Source: Agelas oroides (lineage: Eukaryota; Porifera; Demospongiae; Agelasida; Agelasidae). From it: a stretch of DNA of 64,000 nucleotides. The stretch spans positions 5,530,699 to 5,594,698 of the forward strand of contig OX422194.1 in assembly GCA_949130485.1 (NCBI GenBank), given 5' to 3'. Made by a program: the position numbers and the translations under genes. Shown in pieces: positions 54,005-64,000 of the stretch; the first letter of the stretch is position 1; the number at the start of each line of letters is the position of its first letter. Below the pieces are notes generated by a model. It saw nothing but the letters and a program-made list of their open reading frames with translations, did not search any database and was not told the origin of the DNA.

Positions 54005-54604
54005 TAGCCTCGTCCCCAGGCTCTCTCCTCAAAAACGGGGGGAGGAGAGAGCCTGGTAACATCCGCGGGAAAAGCTGTCGACTTCCGGTGCCTGGCTCTG
54101 GCGGCACCAATCAGATTGTAGAACGAAACCACGTGTACATGTGACATTTTGTCCACTCAGCAAAAAATTGTCAACTCAAAATGAACTTATAAGCGCCGAC
54201 TACACCTCAAAAGTTGGTGAAAAACAGTTTTTGGATGTGTGGAAGGGACGCAAGTCCAGAGAATCTAAGATCAAAGTTCACTATAGTAGGTTTGCGGGAC
54301 CGGCTCGCTCACTATACTTCGCAGCTCCGAGTTTACATGTAAAAAGTGCGTTACGGAACTCAACAGAGCTGCGGATGGCTCGAGGACGAAGAGTGAAATT
54401 GTAAATAGCTTGCGCTGCTACCAGATACAGTACCGATATTGCAAGGTAGTTTATTAAATCACATGACAATTACTACTAAAGTGGGAGCGTCCTGCTCTGA
54501 TCACATGAATGATGACATGCCGGAAGTCAACAGCTTTTCCCGCGGATGTTACCAGGCTCTCTCCTCCCACCCGTTTTTGAGGAGAGAGCCTGGGGACGAG
54601 GCTA
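54005..54604. mobile_element. Foldback MITE, TAGCCTCG family (copy 4, 600 bp)
   Basis: Ends TAGCCTCGTCCCCAGGCTCT and its exact complement. CCTTGTAAT flanks both sides (53996-54004, 54605-54613), 8-9 bp. Each arm is itself a hairpin (GGCTCTCTCCTC...GAGGAGAGAGCC). The arms extend over CTGGTAACATCCGCGGGAAA and AGCTGTCGACTTCCGG, about 100 bp in all. The inner 350 bp include an 87-codon ORF (54141-54404) that is basic and unrecognised. Confidence 0.87.
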
Positions 54605-55025
54605 CCTTGTAATGACCTTCAGTGAAGTATAACACGAAATAGATATGCATAGCACTTGTCCAATGAAGCTGTGCTTCTCCAACTCTACGAGTGTGCTCTA
54701 TTAGTCACACAAACCTTACTCTAGGGTGGGTGCTCATTTGAGTAAACTTTGACCCTATACAGGAAATTTGGCCCAAAGTAGAGGGTAGGTGCTCTTTCGA
54801 GGGTGCTGCTGATCCTGGGCACTCTTTCACTAGACTTTGGTATAAGACTGTGAGGCTGTCACTGGCAGGTTATGCCAAGCGTCTTAGATTCAATGACTGG
54901 CAACTACTAGTTTTACTTAGTTCTTTTCCCTCATAAGTACATGTATGTGTTTGTTCTCAGCTGAGGCAAGACATCTACTAACGTCTTTTCCTCTTTAATA
55001 ACCATTTTTCCCTCTAACTGTGCAG

Positions 55026-55391
55026 TCCCAACTCAGATTGTCACTCTCACTCCCAACACCACTTGTCTCCCCAATGTGGCTCCCTACAACACCTTCTCCA
55101 TCACCTGCACTGCTACCAGCAGTGTTGAGGGTGTGGGGAATGTTACCCTTCCCAACAGATTTACTTGGAGACGGCGGTATGGTCCCGATACAACAGGTCT
55201 GACACTACTCTCCAACAATGCCACCATTCAGATTCAGGATGGAGACAATCTGAACCAGCCCACCAGCTCCAGCATGCTGACAGTGACTGAAGATATCCCT
55301 AGAGACTACCGGTACCGCTGCCGGGTTGATCTGGACCTACCTGCTGACAACATTTTCACTTTGACTGATGTGTATCCCATCAGTGTCACTG
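55026..55391 (+). CDS. Receptor gene 2: Ig-like exon 6
   Basis: A 366-bp 1-1 exon (acceptor AACTGTGCAG, donor GTAAGT). 122 residues: FSITCTATSSVEG, RFTWRRRYG and YRYRCRVDLDL. An extra Cys near the start (NTTCLPN) could make a second disulfide. It is the last Ig-like exon before the FN3 series. Confidence 0.88.
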
Positions 55392-57763
55392 GTAAGTGTT
55401 GTTCTTCCGAGGGGATCACATATTGCATGTGTGAAAACGATATGATTATGGTATACTGATCAATTGGAATGAGCCTGAGTAATCACTCCACAGAGAAGGA
55501 GGTAATGGTTGACTCATTCTGCATATATATGTATACCATAAATATTTTGTTTTGTATGTCTTTAGCTAGCATTCTAATATCCGTAGTTTGTGCTACATAC
55601 GGAAGATCACCTTCTATATCAGCTGATGACACACACAATGTCAGCAATTGATATTGTGAATGAAGGTAGTTATGTGAGACAATCTGAGGGGGTAGCTGAA
55701 AGAGGGAACATCTACATACTGTATGGGGGTAGCAGTTGTGTGCTTAAGTCAGGCTGCTCACAAAATGCAGGGAGCAACGGAGATCCTCCTGCTAGTTCCA
55801 TGACAGTCATACTAGCCAGACCTTTCTTCATGACAAACCATAATCTCTACACAATTCTCTAAGCTGTTAGGATTTGTTCATGATACAGCTGGGTTTGATT
55901 ACAAAGAGTAGAGGTCTGTGTGCTGTGATCTGGAACTGAGTTGGTAGGTTACGAGTTTATGTTCATGAATAAAATTTAGTAATTCACAAACTTGTCTGTA
56001 TAACATTTCCTAAACTCACTAAATTTCTACAATAACCAGTCACTACTGTACTCAGCTATAATTCGGCATAACACTAATTTACACAGGTGAGTGAGAGAAA
56101 GCGAGTGTTCAGTGGTGTATCAGTACAATGGAAAGTTGGGTGGGGTCTGGAAATTGTGCTACTGTAAACTAGTGAGAGTTTTATCTAATTGTACAACATT
56201 GCTGCAGGGCCACATGTGGTGTCATGCCCACACCCTCTCACACATGCAAAAAAGAGGGCCTTGTGTTCTGACCAACTTTTTATATGTAATGTGCATGATG
56301 TAGTATTTGTTTTTTAAACTGCTAATTGAAGATACCTGGCCTGCAGCTTGTTCTTGTCTTTCCCAAGAGACTTTGTGGTCTTCTTGAGCTTTGTAAACCA
56401 TGCAGTGCAGCAGTCTAAGCTGTCAGAAAGCTCGAGTCCAGGATATCAATGCAGGCTCCACCCAATATGGCAATGTATGCCACTCAGAACACCCGACCCT
56501 CACTCTACTTTTCTGGAGGGTATAGGGACGAGAATAGGCCACATGGCGACTATTCCAAATTTTTGTTTTTCAGTTTGTCACAGTTCATTGGACAGTTACT
56601 GAGTACCTGCTTTGAGAGTATCCAGCAGCGTTTCAGCTGATACCACTCTGGTCTTGTCATAATAGAAGCAAATAAGGTTGCGTATAGCCCTGCAGTAAGT
56701 TTTTCTGGTTCTGTTTAAGCACCTAGCTAGTTTGTTCTACAATCATGGTGAACTGATGTAGCAGTTAGTACTTGTACCTCACCGAACAGCTGCCTTGCTT
56801 TAATTTGGTTTGTGTGATATATTTATAAACAATCTTTGAAACCGCAAAAGAGGCAAGCCTATAGGTGTTATACAATGTCACCCACTGCACAGAATGCGTT
56901 TCAGTCAATACCTCATTACCTGCACTAGGATGATGCACAACACATTTGTATCTAATCATGGCTTGTAATGTCATCATTCCTAAGATGCACAGCAATTGAT
57001 TATCATCGTTTAGAGCTGAACTAGTACTTTGGGTTGTTTTACTTATCATAGGACGGGAATTGTTTGTGAGATTTTAATTCCTAGTATATTGTGAGCACGC
57101 AAAAATTAGAATGCATTGTATAAATTACACACTAAGAATTTACGTCAACAAGGATAAATGTATAAAGCATGGAAGTGTGAACATGGATCTTGCTAGACTG
57201 GTGCAGTGTGCTTCAAGATGTGTCTGGGCCAATTCTTGCCCTGGCTGCATAGACTACTGCCCATCTTTTGTACTTGGTGGAGTTAAACAAATGCCACAAT
57301 AATTTTCACTGTAGTGCACTTTTGGTTGCATCATACTGCGCACTGCACAGAAAAAATAATCTCTCTGTGCCTGCGCACGGGTTCTGCATTAGCTGAAATG
57401 GTGGGACAGAGGGAAGTGGGTGGGGTCATCCACAGTGTGCTGTGCATATGGCAGCTGCTAGGCTTGACCTTAAAAAGGCTATGGCTGGCACCAGGTAGGC
57501 CAATTTTTGCCCTTGCTGCATAAACAGGCTTAACCTTGTAGGGGGCTCATCTCTGACAGGGAAGGTGCTGTGCACAGCTAGACTGTAAAACAAAAAAGGC
57601 CATGGTTGGCACCGGATGGGCCAGCTCTCACCCTGGTTACATAAACAGGCTTAGATACGCTACTTTCATCACAAAATTTATTTTCCCACAAGCATTTCTA
57701 GCTATACGGTATTTACTATCACCTCTGTATATTCATTCTACCTGCACCAACTCTTCCCAACAG
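55392..57763. other. Intron of receptor gene 2
   Basis: 2.4 kb between the last Ig and the first FN3 exon. A dispersed repeat at 56570-56770 is related to 48600-48870. At 57470-57535 and 57590-57655 a segment with GGC(T/C)ATGG(C/T)TGGCACC and CATAAACAGGCTTA is duplicated in tandem, and a more diverged third copy lies near 57195-57260. No exon was recognised. Confidence 0.55.
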
Positions 57764-58081
57764 GTCCATCTTCTCCTCTGCAGCCATCAAATCTCATGTC
57801 CACGGGTGTCAGGCACAACACAGCCACCATCCACTGGACTGTGCCCAGGATAGCCTACACTCCTGAGAACTACACAGTGCACTTTGGGACTAGTCCTGGT
57901 TCACTGACGAACTTCAGCCAGCAGCGACAGAGTGGTGACATCTTCACTGCTACCAACCTTCCTTTCTCTCTTCAACTAACTGGACTGGCTGCCGGGACTA
58001 CATACTACTACCAGGTGGTGGCTGTGAACTCTGTGGGATCCACTCAGAGTACTATGCAACAGTTCAGAACAAATGAACTTC
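57764..58081 (+). CDS. Receptor gene 2: FN3 exon 1
   Basis: A 318-bp 1-1 exon (acceptor TTCCCAACAG, donor GTAAGT). 106 residues: GPSSPLQPSNL start, ATIHWTVPR (B-strand Trp), NYTVHFG and TTYYYQVVAVNSVG close an FN3 fold. Confidence 0.9.
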
Positions 58082-58137
58082 GTAAGTTGATATGTTTTGT
58101 ACATGCAATACCAATACATTATAGTTGCCAGTACACA

Positions 58138-58801
58138 GGGTGTCTCTATTCACTGGACTGGATACTGGACTGGACTATGTACCTTTTTGCCACTAAAATC
58201 ATTTTGTTATGTAATTAGACTCACCTACCAGTAGAGTTGCAAACTACATTATACTAAAACATGGCCTCTTGCTGCCCAATACCCTAGATGATTTCCAGAT
58301 GGGTCGGGCCAACCACTTCTGGAGAGCAACTGTGTTATCGAGAGGTAGCAGTACAGTTGACTCTTTGCCTCAGTAGAACTTTCTACTTGTATCTCTCACT
58401 TGTCCTTAATTTCAAGGAGTGATGTAATACTTCTTTGCCTGCATTTGCACATAGCAGCACTGCACACAAACCCCACCTGCTGCCATCCAGAATTGAGTAT
58501 ACTAAACTACACACCATATGCCATAAACTGGTAACTTGATTATACTGGCAGATTAAACATGCTCACTTGAGGCAAGTTTGCTTCACAACATGGAGTGACA
58601 GCTGCAGTATAAATACAAGTTGGGAGCTACAATTGTCAAGCTATGGTAAATATGTGCCAATTAAGAAACCTGCATTTGTGTGGTATAAGGCTGTGTTTCT
58701 AGGCAGTATGCAACACTACAGGCAAGTGAGGCTAATTACAGGGCATAAAAAAGTGGCAAAAAGGTCAGTCCAGTAGTCCAGTCCAGTGAATAGAGACACC
58801 C
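58138..58801. mobile_element. MITE related to the element at 5479, with 9-bp TSD
   Basis: 664 bp. The left end GGGTGTCTCTATTCACTGGA and the complement at the right share the CACTGGACTGGA core with 5479-11569. CAGTACACA lies on both sides (58129-58137, 58802-58810). The arms are about 50 bp and end in CCTTTTTGCC. No coding. Confidence 0.87.
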
Positions 58802-59479
58802 CAGTACACATGAATTGGTTGTGTCTGCAGTTCTCCAAATGACAGAATGCTGGGTTGGGGCCTGGTAATGAGGCAGGGTTGGAACTAGGGTCATACAAAA
58901 TCAATGATTGGTTTCTTGTTCAAGGGAGATTAGCATGATTACGGTACATGGTCATTTTATTTTATTGGAATACCATTTAGAGTTGTCAATTGTATTGCTA
59001 TTATGGTAGGACGGACATCAGCTGCTGCACTTCACACAGCAAGAGCAGGACTATTACTCCCTGAAAGCAATGCATCTTCCTCTTGATAACCACAGAGCAC
59101 TTTCCAACTCATTGTCAACAACCAGTGACAAAGAGGTCATTGTACGTCTCCCTTTCTCAGTGTGCTCACCTTGAATCCTTCGTCATGCCAGTGATCTTCA
59201 GTTCATTAGTTAGCTCCTCAGACACTCTTGCAAGGTCCAGTGTTTGTCTGCCATGACGATGTTCCAGTTCTGCAAGCCTCGAGTTTTGGCATTGTAACTA
59301 TTGCTATGTAACTAGCATCAACAGAAGTCACGTTTGTATCAGGGAGAGCCACGACAGGAGTACAAAGGGCATAGATGGAGACCAGAATCGGTTATTAACT
59401 TTGTGTGGCCTAATACATTTTTCTGTGAGTTTGTCAAATATGGTTAATAAATGTGTGTTTTTTTCACTCTCTATTCTAG
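58802..59479. other. Intron of receptor gene 2
   Basis: Contains GGGGCCTGGTAATGAGGCAG at 58857, a degenerate TAGCCTCG-family end. No exon was recognised. Confidence 0.5.
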
Positions 59480-59770
59480 CTCCCACTCCCCCCCGGATGT
59501 TCTGGATTACCTCAGTGATGACAAGGAGCCTCAGCTTCTCATGGCAGGCACCTGTGACCCTGAATGGAGTCCTCACTGGGTATCAGCTGTCCTGCCAACC
59601 TCTGCTGCCAGGCATCCCCCTTCCTCAGATCCTTAACCCAGGACCTACTGCAGTAATGGTCACGCTGTCTGGCCTCTATCCTGGTGTGGGATACAACTGT
59701 AGCATTGTGGCTAGGAATAGTGCCGGACCATCAGATCCTGTTTATATCAGTGGTTCTACACTAGAAACAG
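59480..59770 (+). CDS. Receptor gene 2: FN3 exon 2
   Basis: A 291-bp 1-1 exon (acceptor CTATTCTAG, donor GTACAT). 97 residues: APTPPRMFW, SLSFSWQAP, GYQLSCQP and YNCSIVARNSAGPSDP. Of the same subtype as 3339-3632 and 63592-63891 (Cys in C' and F strands). Confidence 0.9.
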
Positions 59771-60622
59771 GTACATCAGTCTATGTAGTATGTATACCTT
59801 ATTTAGTACTGTATAGTAAACAAGAAAGAAAACTGCAAAAAGATGTAGGGATGGCATACCAAAAAGTATGCAAACAAGGTAGGGATGATGTAAAAGTGAA
59901 GGTAAATATACAAAGCCCCATTCCTGCATCTTTTCCACACTAGAGTGCAACTATATATAATGTAAAAAGATGTAGGGATAGAGCTGGCTCTATGACCACT
60001 CAATGCCTTCAGTACATACTGCAAGCAACAGGCGAGGGCCTGGTAACGAGGATACACCTACTGTTCATCAAATCCAAAAAAAGCATAATCAACAGAATTA
60101 TTCTTGTGTTCTATTGCTAATTAAGTCACACAAATTACAACTCTGATCTTGAGTTGTCGGATGTAGCCTGCAGACTCTCCATACGTATATAGCAGCTGCA
60201 AGAAAATGTGAACACCAAACATTCAAGCTAACAGGATGCTCCTCATTACCAGCCCTTCTCCCACACATGAACTACAAAATCAAAACGAAGGGGATGGAAA
60301 CAAAAACTAGCTGTGTCCCAAGCCTCCTTAATTCTTTGGTTTTTATGGAAGTAGAAGAAAAATGAGGAAGGTTTGGGAGCATTTATCACATGACTTGGAG
60401 TGTGATTAGCTGTGGCTGGTCATCTGTCCCAGTGGTTAGTGTTGAAGTCATTTTACTTATATTAGATTATTCCTGGTTCCTTACACTGCACTGGGCTGTT
60501 CTATCTACAGTCATGGGATTGATCAATATCGCCTGTTGCAATCATGCTACGTAATAATTCTTTCTTTTTTGTGGCACATTGCATGGATGAATCAAAGAAC
60601 TGTCTTACATCACATTTGCCAT

Positions 60623-60906
60623 ACTAAGGCCACAACAGGGAAATATCCTGTTTCTCACTTACCACTGGACAGACTTTCTGATAGTTCCACCTCTCAAAAC
60701 ACAACACAATTATATATGTACCACTTCTCCACAATACGGTTATAGAAGCCTTTGGAAAACACAGTAGAATCTTGGCTGTTTCTTTTATCAACAGCTTCAT
60801 TTTCTTGTGTTTTACAATTGTGTTTTATTAATTCTACGTCCTCCCGCACTGATTTCCAGCCATTTCCAGGATGAGAAACAAGATATTTCCCTATTATGGC
60901 CTAAGC
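60623..60906. repeat. Foldback repeat, TAAGGCC...GGGAAATAT arms
   Basis: ACTAAGGCCACAACAGGGAA at the left, then ATATCCTGTTTCTCA, pairs with TGAGAAACAAGATAT and TTCCCTATTATGGCCTAAG at the right. Arms of about 45 bp, total 284 bp; no coding. Confidence 0.7.
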
Positions 60907-61504
60907 TAAGGCTTACATCAGACGCACTGTATCTGAGCCTCTAATGTCACTTGCCACAAGCTAGTTATATGTTGCCAGATCTCAGACTGTTGCGTCAACC
61001 TTTGCTACATCAAAAGTGCTGTATCTGAGACATTGCCCTTGTGCTCATATAGAAACTATGTGACATCAAAGGTAGCACAGATAACAAAAGTTAAGGTGGA
61101 GGCATGGGAGTGAGGCTTAATAACCCTCAAGTGTCAGACTCTTCCTTCTTCTGGACAGTTTCCAAGGGTAGTTGACTACATATGGACCTAAGAACATGCT
61201 CATGTCAGCATAGACTTCATCTATAACAGCCTCCAGGGGTAAAAATTTATGTCCAAGTCAGCTCCAGAGTTCTGTATATCTGTCTAGACCTACCTGAAAA
61301 TAAACAGCAGACTTATTCTAAGTGGTAGACTGACTAGTCTTGGATAGCCAGACCCTTCTGTGTAGACTGACCTTATATCCAGTAACTAGTCTTGCGAGGC
61401 AGTAACTTGCATTTTGACGCTCTTTGGTACGAAGATCTTTCTTCTGTGATGATGTAATTGCAATTACATCATGGGCACCAGATGTTATGAACTTAGTGCG
61501 CCCC

Positions 61505-62069
61505 ATTTCGAAATTAGCAGCCAGAATGGGTGCTTATTTTTCAAGGGGTGCTTTTTTCATGGGGTGCTAATAAACGCATGTAATTTTCTGGTTGCATACA
61601 GTTGTGTGGGAACAGATTAGCTGTGATATATTTTATGCCTAGAGGTTCCTTTTCTGCTAATTTCTGTCCAATGTTTATACCTTTTTTTAGAACCAGAGAT
61701 ACAGTCAGCAATCGATCGATCGCTGCACTAACCCCCGCCCACCAAGGTAAAGCACATGGAACCAATGAATCCGTGAGAGGTTTTTGCTAATTTCTGGATG
61801 TGTTTTATCGCCTAAATTTTGGGTTTGTATCCCGTGTCAATAGCTTGCTTACAATCGGAGATAGACACTGGCGAAAATTAGCTGCTACGTTCGAAAAAGC
61901 CAAATCAGCAAATTCACTTCCATTTGTGTGGTAACAGGTGCCTTTTCATGTGGGGTACCTATTTTTGTATGGGTGCTTATAAACGCAATGTGGTTGTTGT
62001 AATCAAAATGGGTGCCTATATTCATGGCGTGCTTATTTTCTGTGGGTGCCTATTATCCCGATTTTACGG
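61505..62069. mobile_element. Mariner-type MITE, CCGTAAAATCGGG family (copy 2, reversed)
   Basis: In reverse orientation to 29227-29756 and alignable almost throughout (shared GTTGTTG..AATCAAAATG, CCCCCGCCCACCAA and GGCGAAAATTAGC blocks). The right end CCCGATTTTACGG is followed by TA (62070-62071). The left terminal repeat is missing; the copy begins near TTTCGAAATTAGCAGCC. It is therefore truncated. Confidence 0.8.
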
Positions 62070-62073
62070 TATG

Positions 62074-62950
62074 GTGATAATTTTATCATATGAACCTTTG
62101 ATATCATTGCACGTTCAGATGCAGCGCACGTGACTTGTAGTACCTGATACAGATTCTCGTGTGACTTGTAGTACTGATACGTATTCTCACATGACTTGTA
62201 GTAACAAATATGGCTTTCTATAAACTGTGTACAGCTGCAAGGCTTCCCCATTGACTCCCTTACATTCGTGTGAGTTAGACATAATTGTGTTACTTGTTAG
62301 TAATTAGCACTAGCTTTCAATCAGTCATTTTTTAAAAATTTGGGTCACCAGACTATGGATGCTATAAATGTAGAATGTAGTTTACCATCCAGGAATTTGT
62401 ACTGTACTGCGAGAAGGTAAATGAACATTAAGTAGGTCTAGGACCATACCTTTTCATCACTCTAGAAAGCAGGAATGAGCCATACTAGATTCATCATGGC
62501 TATTGGGAAGAATAGAATTGGCCATCATGGCTATTTCTATTGTTTTAATTGTAATCAGGATTACATGTGTATGTCAGTTTTCTACTTTGTAGTCCACTAC
62601 TGCAGTGGGGAGACCATTTCAGTGCATGTGTAAGCACACAGCAGCTGGGAGTATGCCCCACTAGAAAATTGTTCAAAACTAGGAGTTCCAAAATGGCACT
62701 TTAGAGGTCACTTATGGGCCCTTTCATCCCACCTCTGTTACCAGCTCCATGCATGTGCAACAAGCTGGGTCACAGTTTTCATCCAGTTGCAGTCAATTTC
62801 TGCTCTGCCCAGTTGAAAACCGGTTGTTTACAAAAACTCTCTTGAGATAGCCATAGACAGAAGTTGGCTGGCTTTGTTTATTATCTCGCCTCTACATGGC
62901 TTAAATTACCACCAAAAGGCATCCAGTGTAGGCATCTTTTTGCACTGTAC
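62074..62950. other. Intron sequence
   Basis: Short direct repeats (GTGACTTGTAGTA with GATTCTC(A/G)-type flanks, three times at 62130-62205). No exon was recognised. Confidence 0.5.
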
Positions 62951-63178
62951 AGCGGTTTGCGTTGACCTTGCAAAATTGGAACGCACGAAGCTCAAACCAC
63001 AAAATCAATTACTGCTGTTTGCGTTGACCTTGCAAACTGTGAACCAAAAGCTGTGCACATGAATATAATTATGTGGTTAGGCTTCCTATTCAGCCTGTAA
63101 AGAAGTTTCCCACATAATTATATTCATGTGCACAGCGTTTTGGTTCACATTTTGCAAGGTCAACGCAAACCGCTGTAA
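62951..63178. mobile_element. TA-flanked hairpin MITE with CAGCGGTTTGCGTTGACC ends
   Basis: CAGCGGTTTGCGTTGACC (after TA, 62950-62951) and its complement before TA (63177). A second direct copy of TTTGCGTTGACCTTGCAAA lies at 63018-63036, and the arms CACATGAATATAATTATGTG pair around a 40-bp centre (63055-63135). It looks like a mariner-type MITE with an internal duplication of one arm. Confidence 0.7.
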
Positions 63179-63591
63179 ACAATTCATGTTGCCTTTACTT
63201 CACTTTACATGCAATGGCTATGCTTATTGTTAAGAGCTTGGATTGTGCACCTAATTCTGATTCCCGGTTCCCCAAGTAAACCTTGCACAGATACCAGTGA
63301 AGCTCTTAAGGCTTGCTTAGTTGCTCGGGCCAACATCTGTGAGCTGGATTTGATACCCTGTTCCACAATTGCCGTATTTAACTAGACTTCCATGCTTTGT
63401 GTAGTGGGTTAGCTTAATGTTTTATTCATGGTCGACAATCTGGCTTGTCCACCTGCAGTCAAGTCACTGTTTTCTTTCCACTCAGAATGCAGTTACCCAA
63501 AACACTTTACGTTGCCTAGAGACACTTTACGTTTTGCTGCACTGAGCAATGTAAGTGTTATAACATAAAATTTTCTGATTTTCTTCCCCAG

Positions 63592-63891
63592 CTCCCACTG
63601 GTCCACCACAGAGCTTCACAATCACCCAACGTAGAGCAAGGAATATGACATTCTCCTGGTCCCCTCCTGCTGCCACTCTGCGCAATGGGGTGATCACTGG
63701 CTACTCCCTCTCCTGTGTTCCTGAGGCTGGTGCACATGGAAGGAACACCATTTCCATGCAGTACACAACAGCAGGCACCTTCACACTGGGAGGGTTCACA
63801 CCAGCCACCTCCTACAACTGCTCTATCTCTGCCAGAAACAGTCAGGGAAGTGGACCAGCTATGTATCTAATCAACACTACCCTTGAAGCTT
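63592..63891 (+). CDS. Receptor gene 2: FN3 exon 3
   Basis: A 300-bp 1-1 exon (acceptor TCTTCCCCAG, donor GTAAGT). 100 residues, closely matching the gene 1 exon at 3339-3632, with shared MTFSWSPPA, LRNGVITGYSLSCVP and GTFTLGGFTPATSYNCSIS. It differs by a small insertion (AHGRNT) in a loop. Confidence 0.92.
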
Positions 63892-63991
63892 GTAAGTGAG
63901 GATGTTTACATAGATACATCTTTTGCACTGGATTTGTATGGAATATACCAATACCCACTCTAATTATCCTTGTATGCACATCTCTTCCTAG

Positions 63992-64000
63992 CTCCTGGTG
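63992..64000 (+). CDS. Receptor gene 2: start of the next exon (cut by the window edge)
   Basis: The acceptor ATCTCTTCCTAG is followed by CTCCTGGTG, which continues the A-P-G/T start typical of the FN3 exons here. Only nine bases are visible. Confidence 0.5.

Larger units (their letters stand above)
59771..63591. other. 3.8-kb intron of receptor gene 2
   Basis: Carries the dispersed repeat at 59840-59955 (related to 16130-16255), the foldback at 60623-60906, the second CCGTAAAATCGGG MITE (61505-62069) and the hairpin at 62951-63178. The rest is AT-rich without exon-like segments. Confidence 0.6.

Overview
The window reads as nuclear DNA of a multicellular animal. It has split genes with GT/AG introns, secreted and membrane Ig/fibronectin-III receptors built from phase 1-1 exons, interstitial TTAGGG-type repeats and a dense, nested transposon load. 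The lineage cannot be fixed from sequence alone. An early-branching metazoan such as a sponge fits the receptor style, the HIRAN and STPR-like transposon ORFs and the many MITEs, but this is inference.

Host genes, all on the + strand: (1) 1508-5099 is the 3' part of a receptor-like gene, with two FN3 exons, a juxtamembrane module, a transmembrane helix and a short tail carrying an NPxY-type motif. (2) 14737-15966 is a complete single-exon type II membrane sulfotransferase of 409 aa. (3) 27044 to beyond the right edge is the 5' part of a large receptor gene of the same family: a signal-peptide exon, six Ig-like exons and at least four FN3 exons. Two of its introns (9.3 kb and 13.2 kb) are packed with mobile elements. 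One FN3 exon of gene 3 is nearly the same as one in gene 1, so the two genes look like tandem paralogues.

Mobile DNA by region. 5479-11569 is a three-level nest: a MITE with a 9-bp target duplication, holding a nearly intact Ty3/gypsy LTR element (minus strand, 5780-11128), which in turn holds a 916-bp GC-palindrome-rich insert inside its reverse transcriptase. 12443-13010, 19302-20856, 23571-23998, 24504-24757 and 24779-25082 are foldback elements. 27544-28400 is a 27-bp minisatellite. 29227-29756 and 61505-62069 are two copies of one mariner-type MITE. 30637-34545 is a composite with 33/34-bp tandem arrays at each end, a 1.8-kb AT-rich long-inverted-repeat element with transposase remains, and a zinc-ribbon/STPR-like ORF. 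34782-35220 is a Penelope-like fragment. 40090-40552 is a decayed DNA-binding transposase fragment. 44021-47057 is a 3-kb foldback element with 9-bp target duplications and a nested mariner MITE. 50910-51666 is a TA-flanked element carrying an intact HIRAN-domain ORF. Four members of one short foldback family (TIR TAGCCTCGTnCCCAGGC, 8-9 bp target duplications) lie at 2301, 42243, 50752 and 54005, and 58138-58801 is a relative of the outer MITE at 5479.

The intergenic and intronic space between these features shows no further convincing genes. No prokaryotic-type operons, CRISPR arrays, rRNA or functional tRNA genes were seen.
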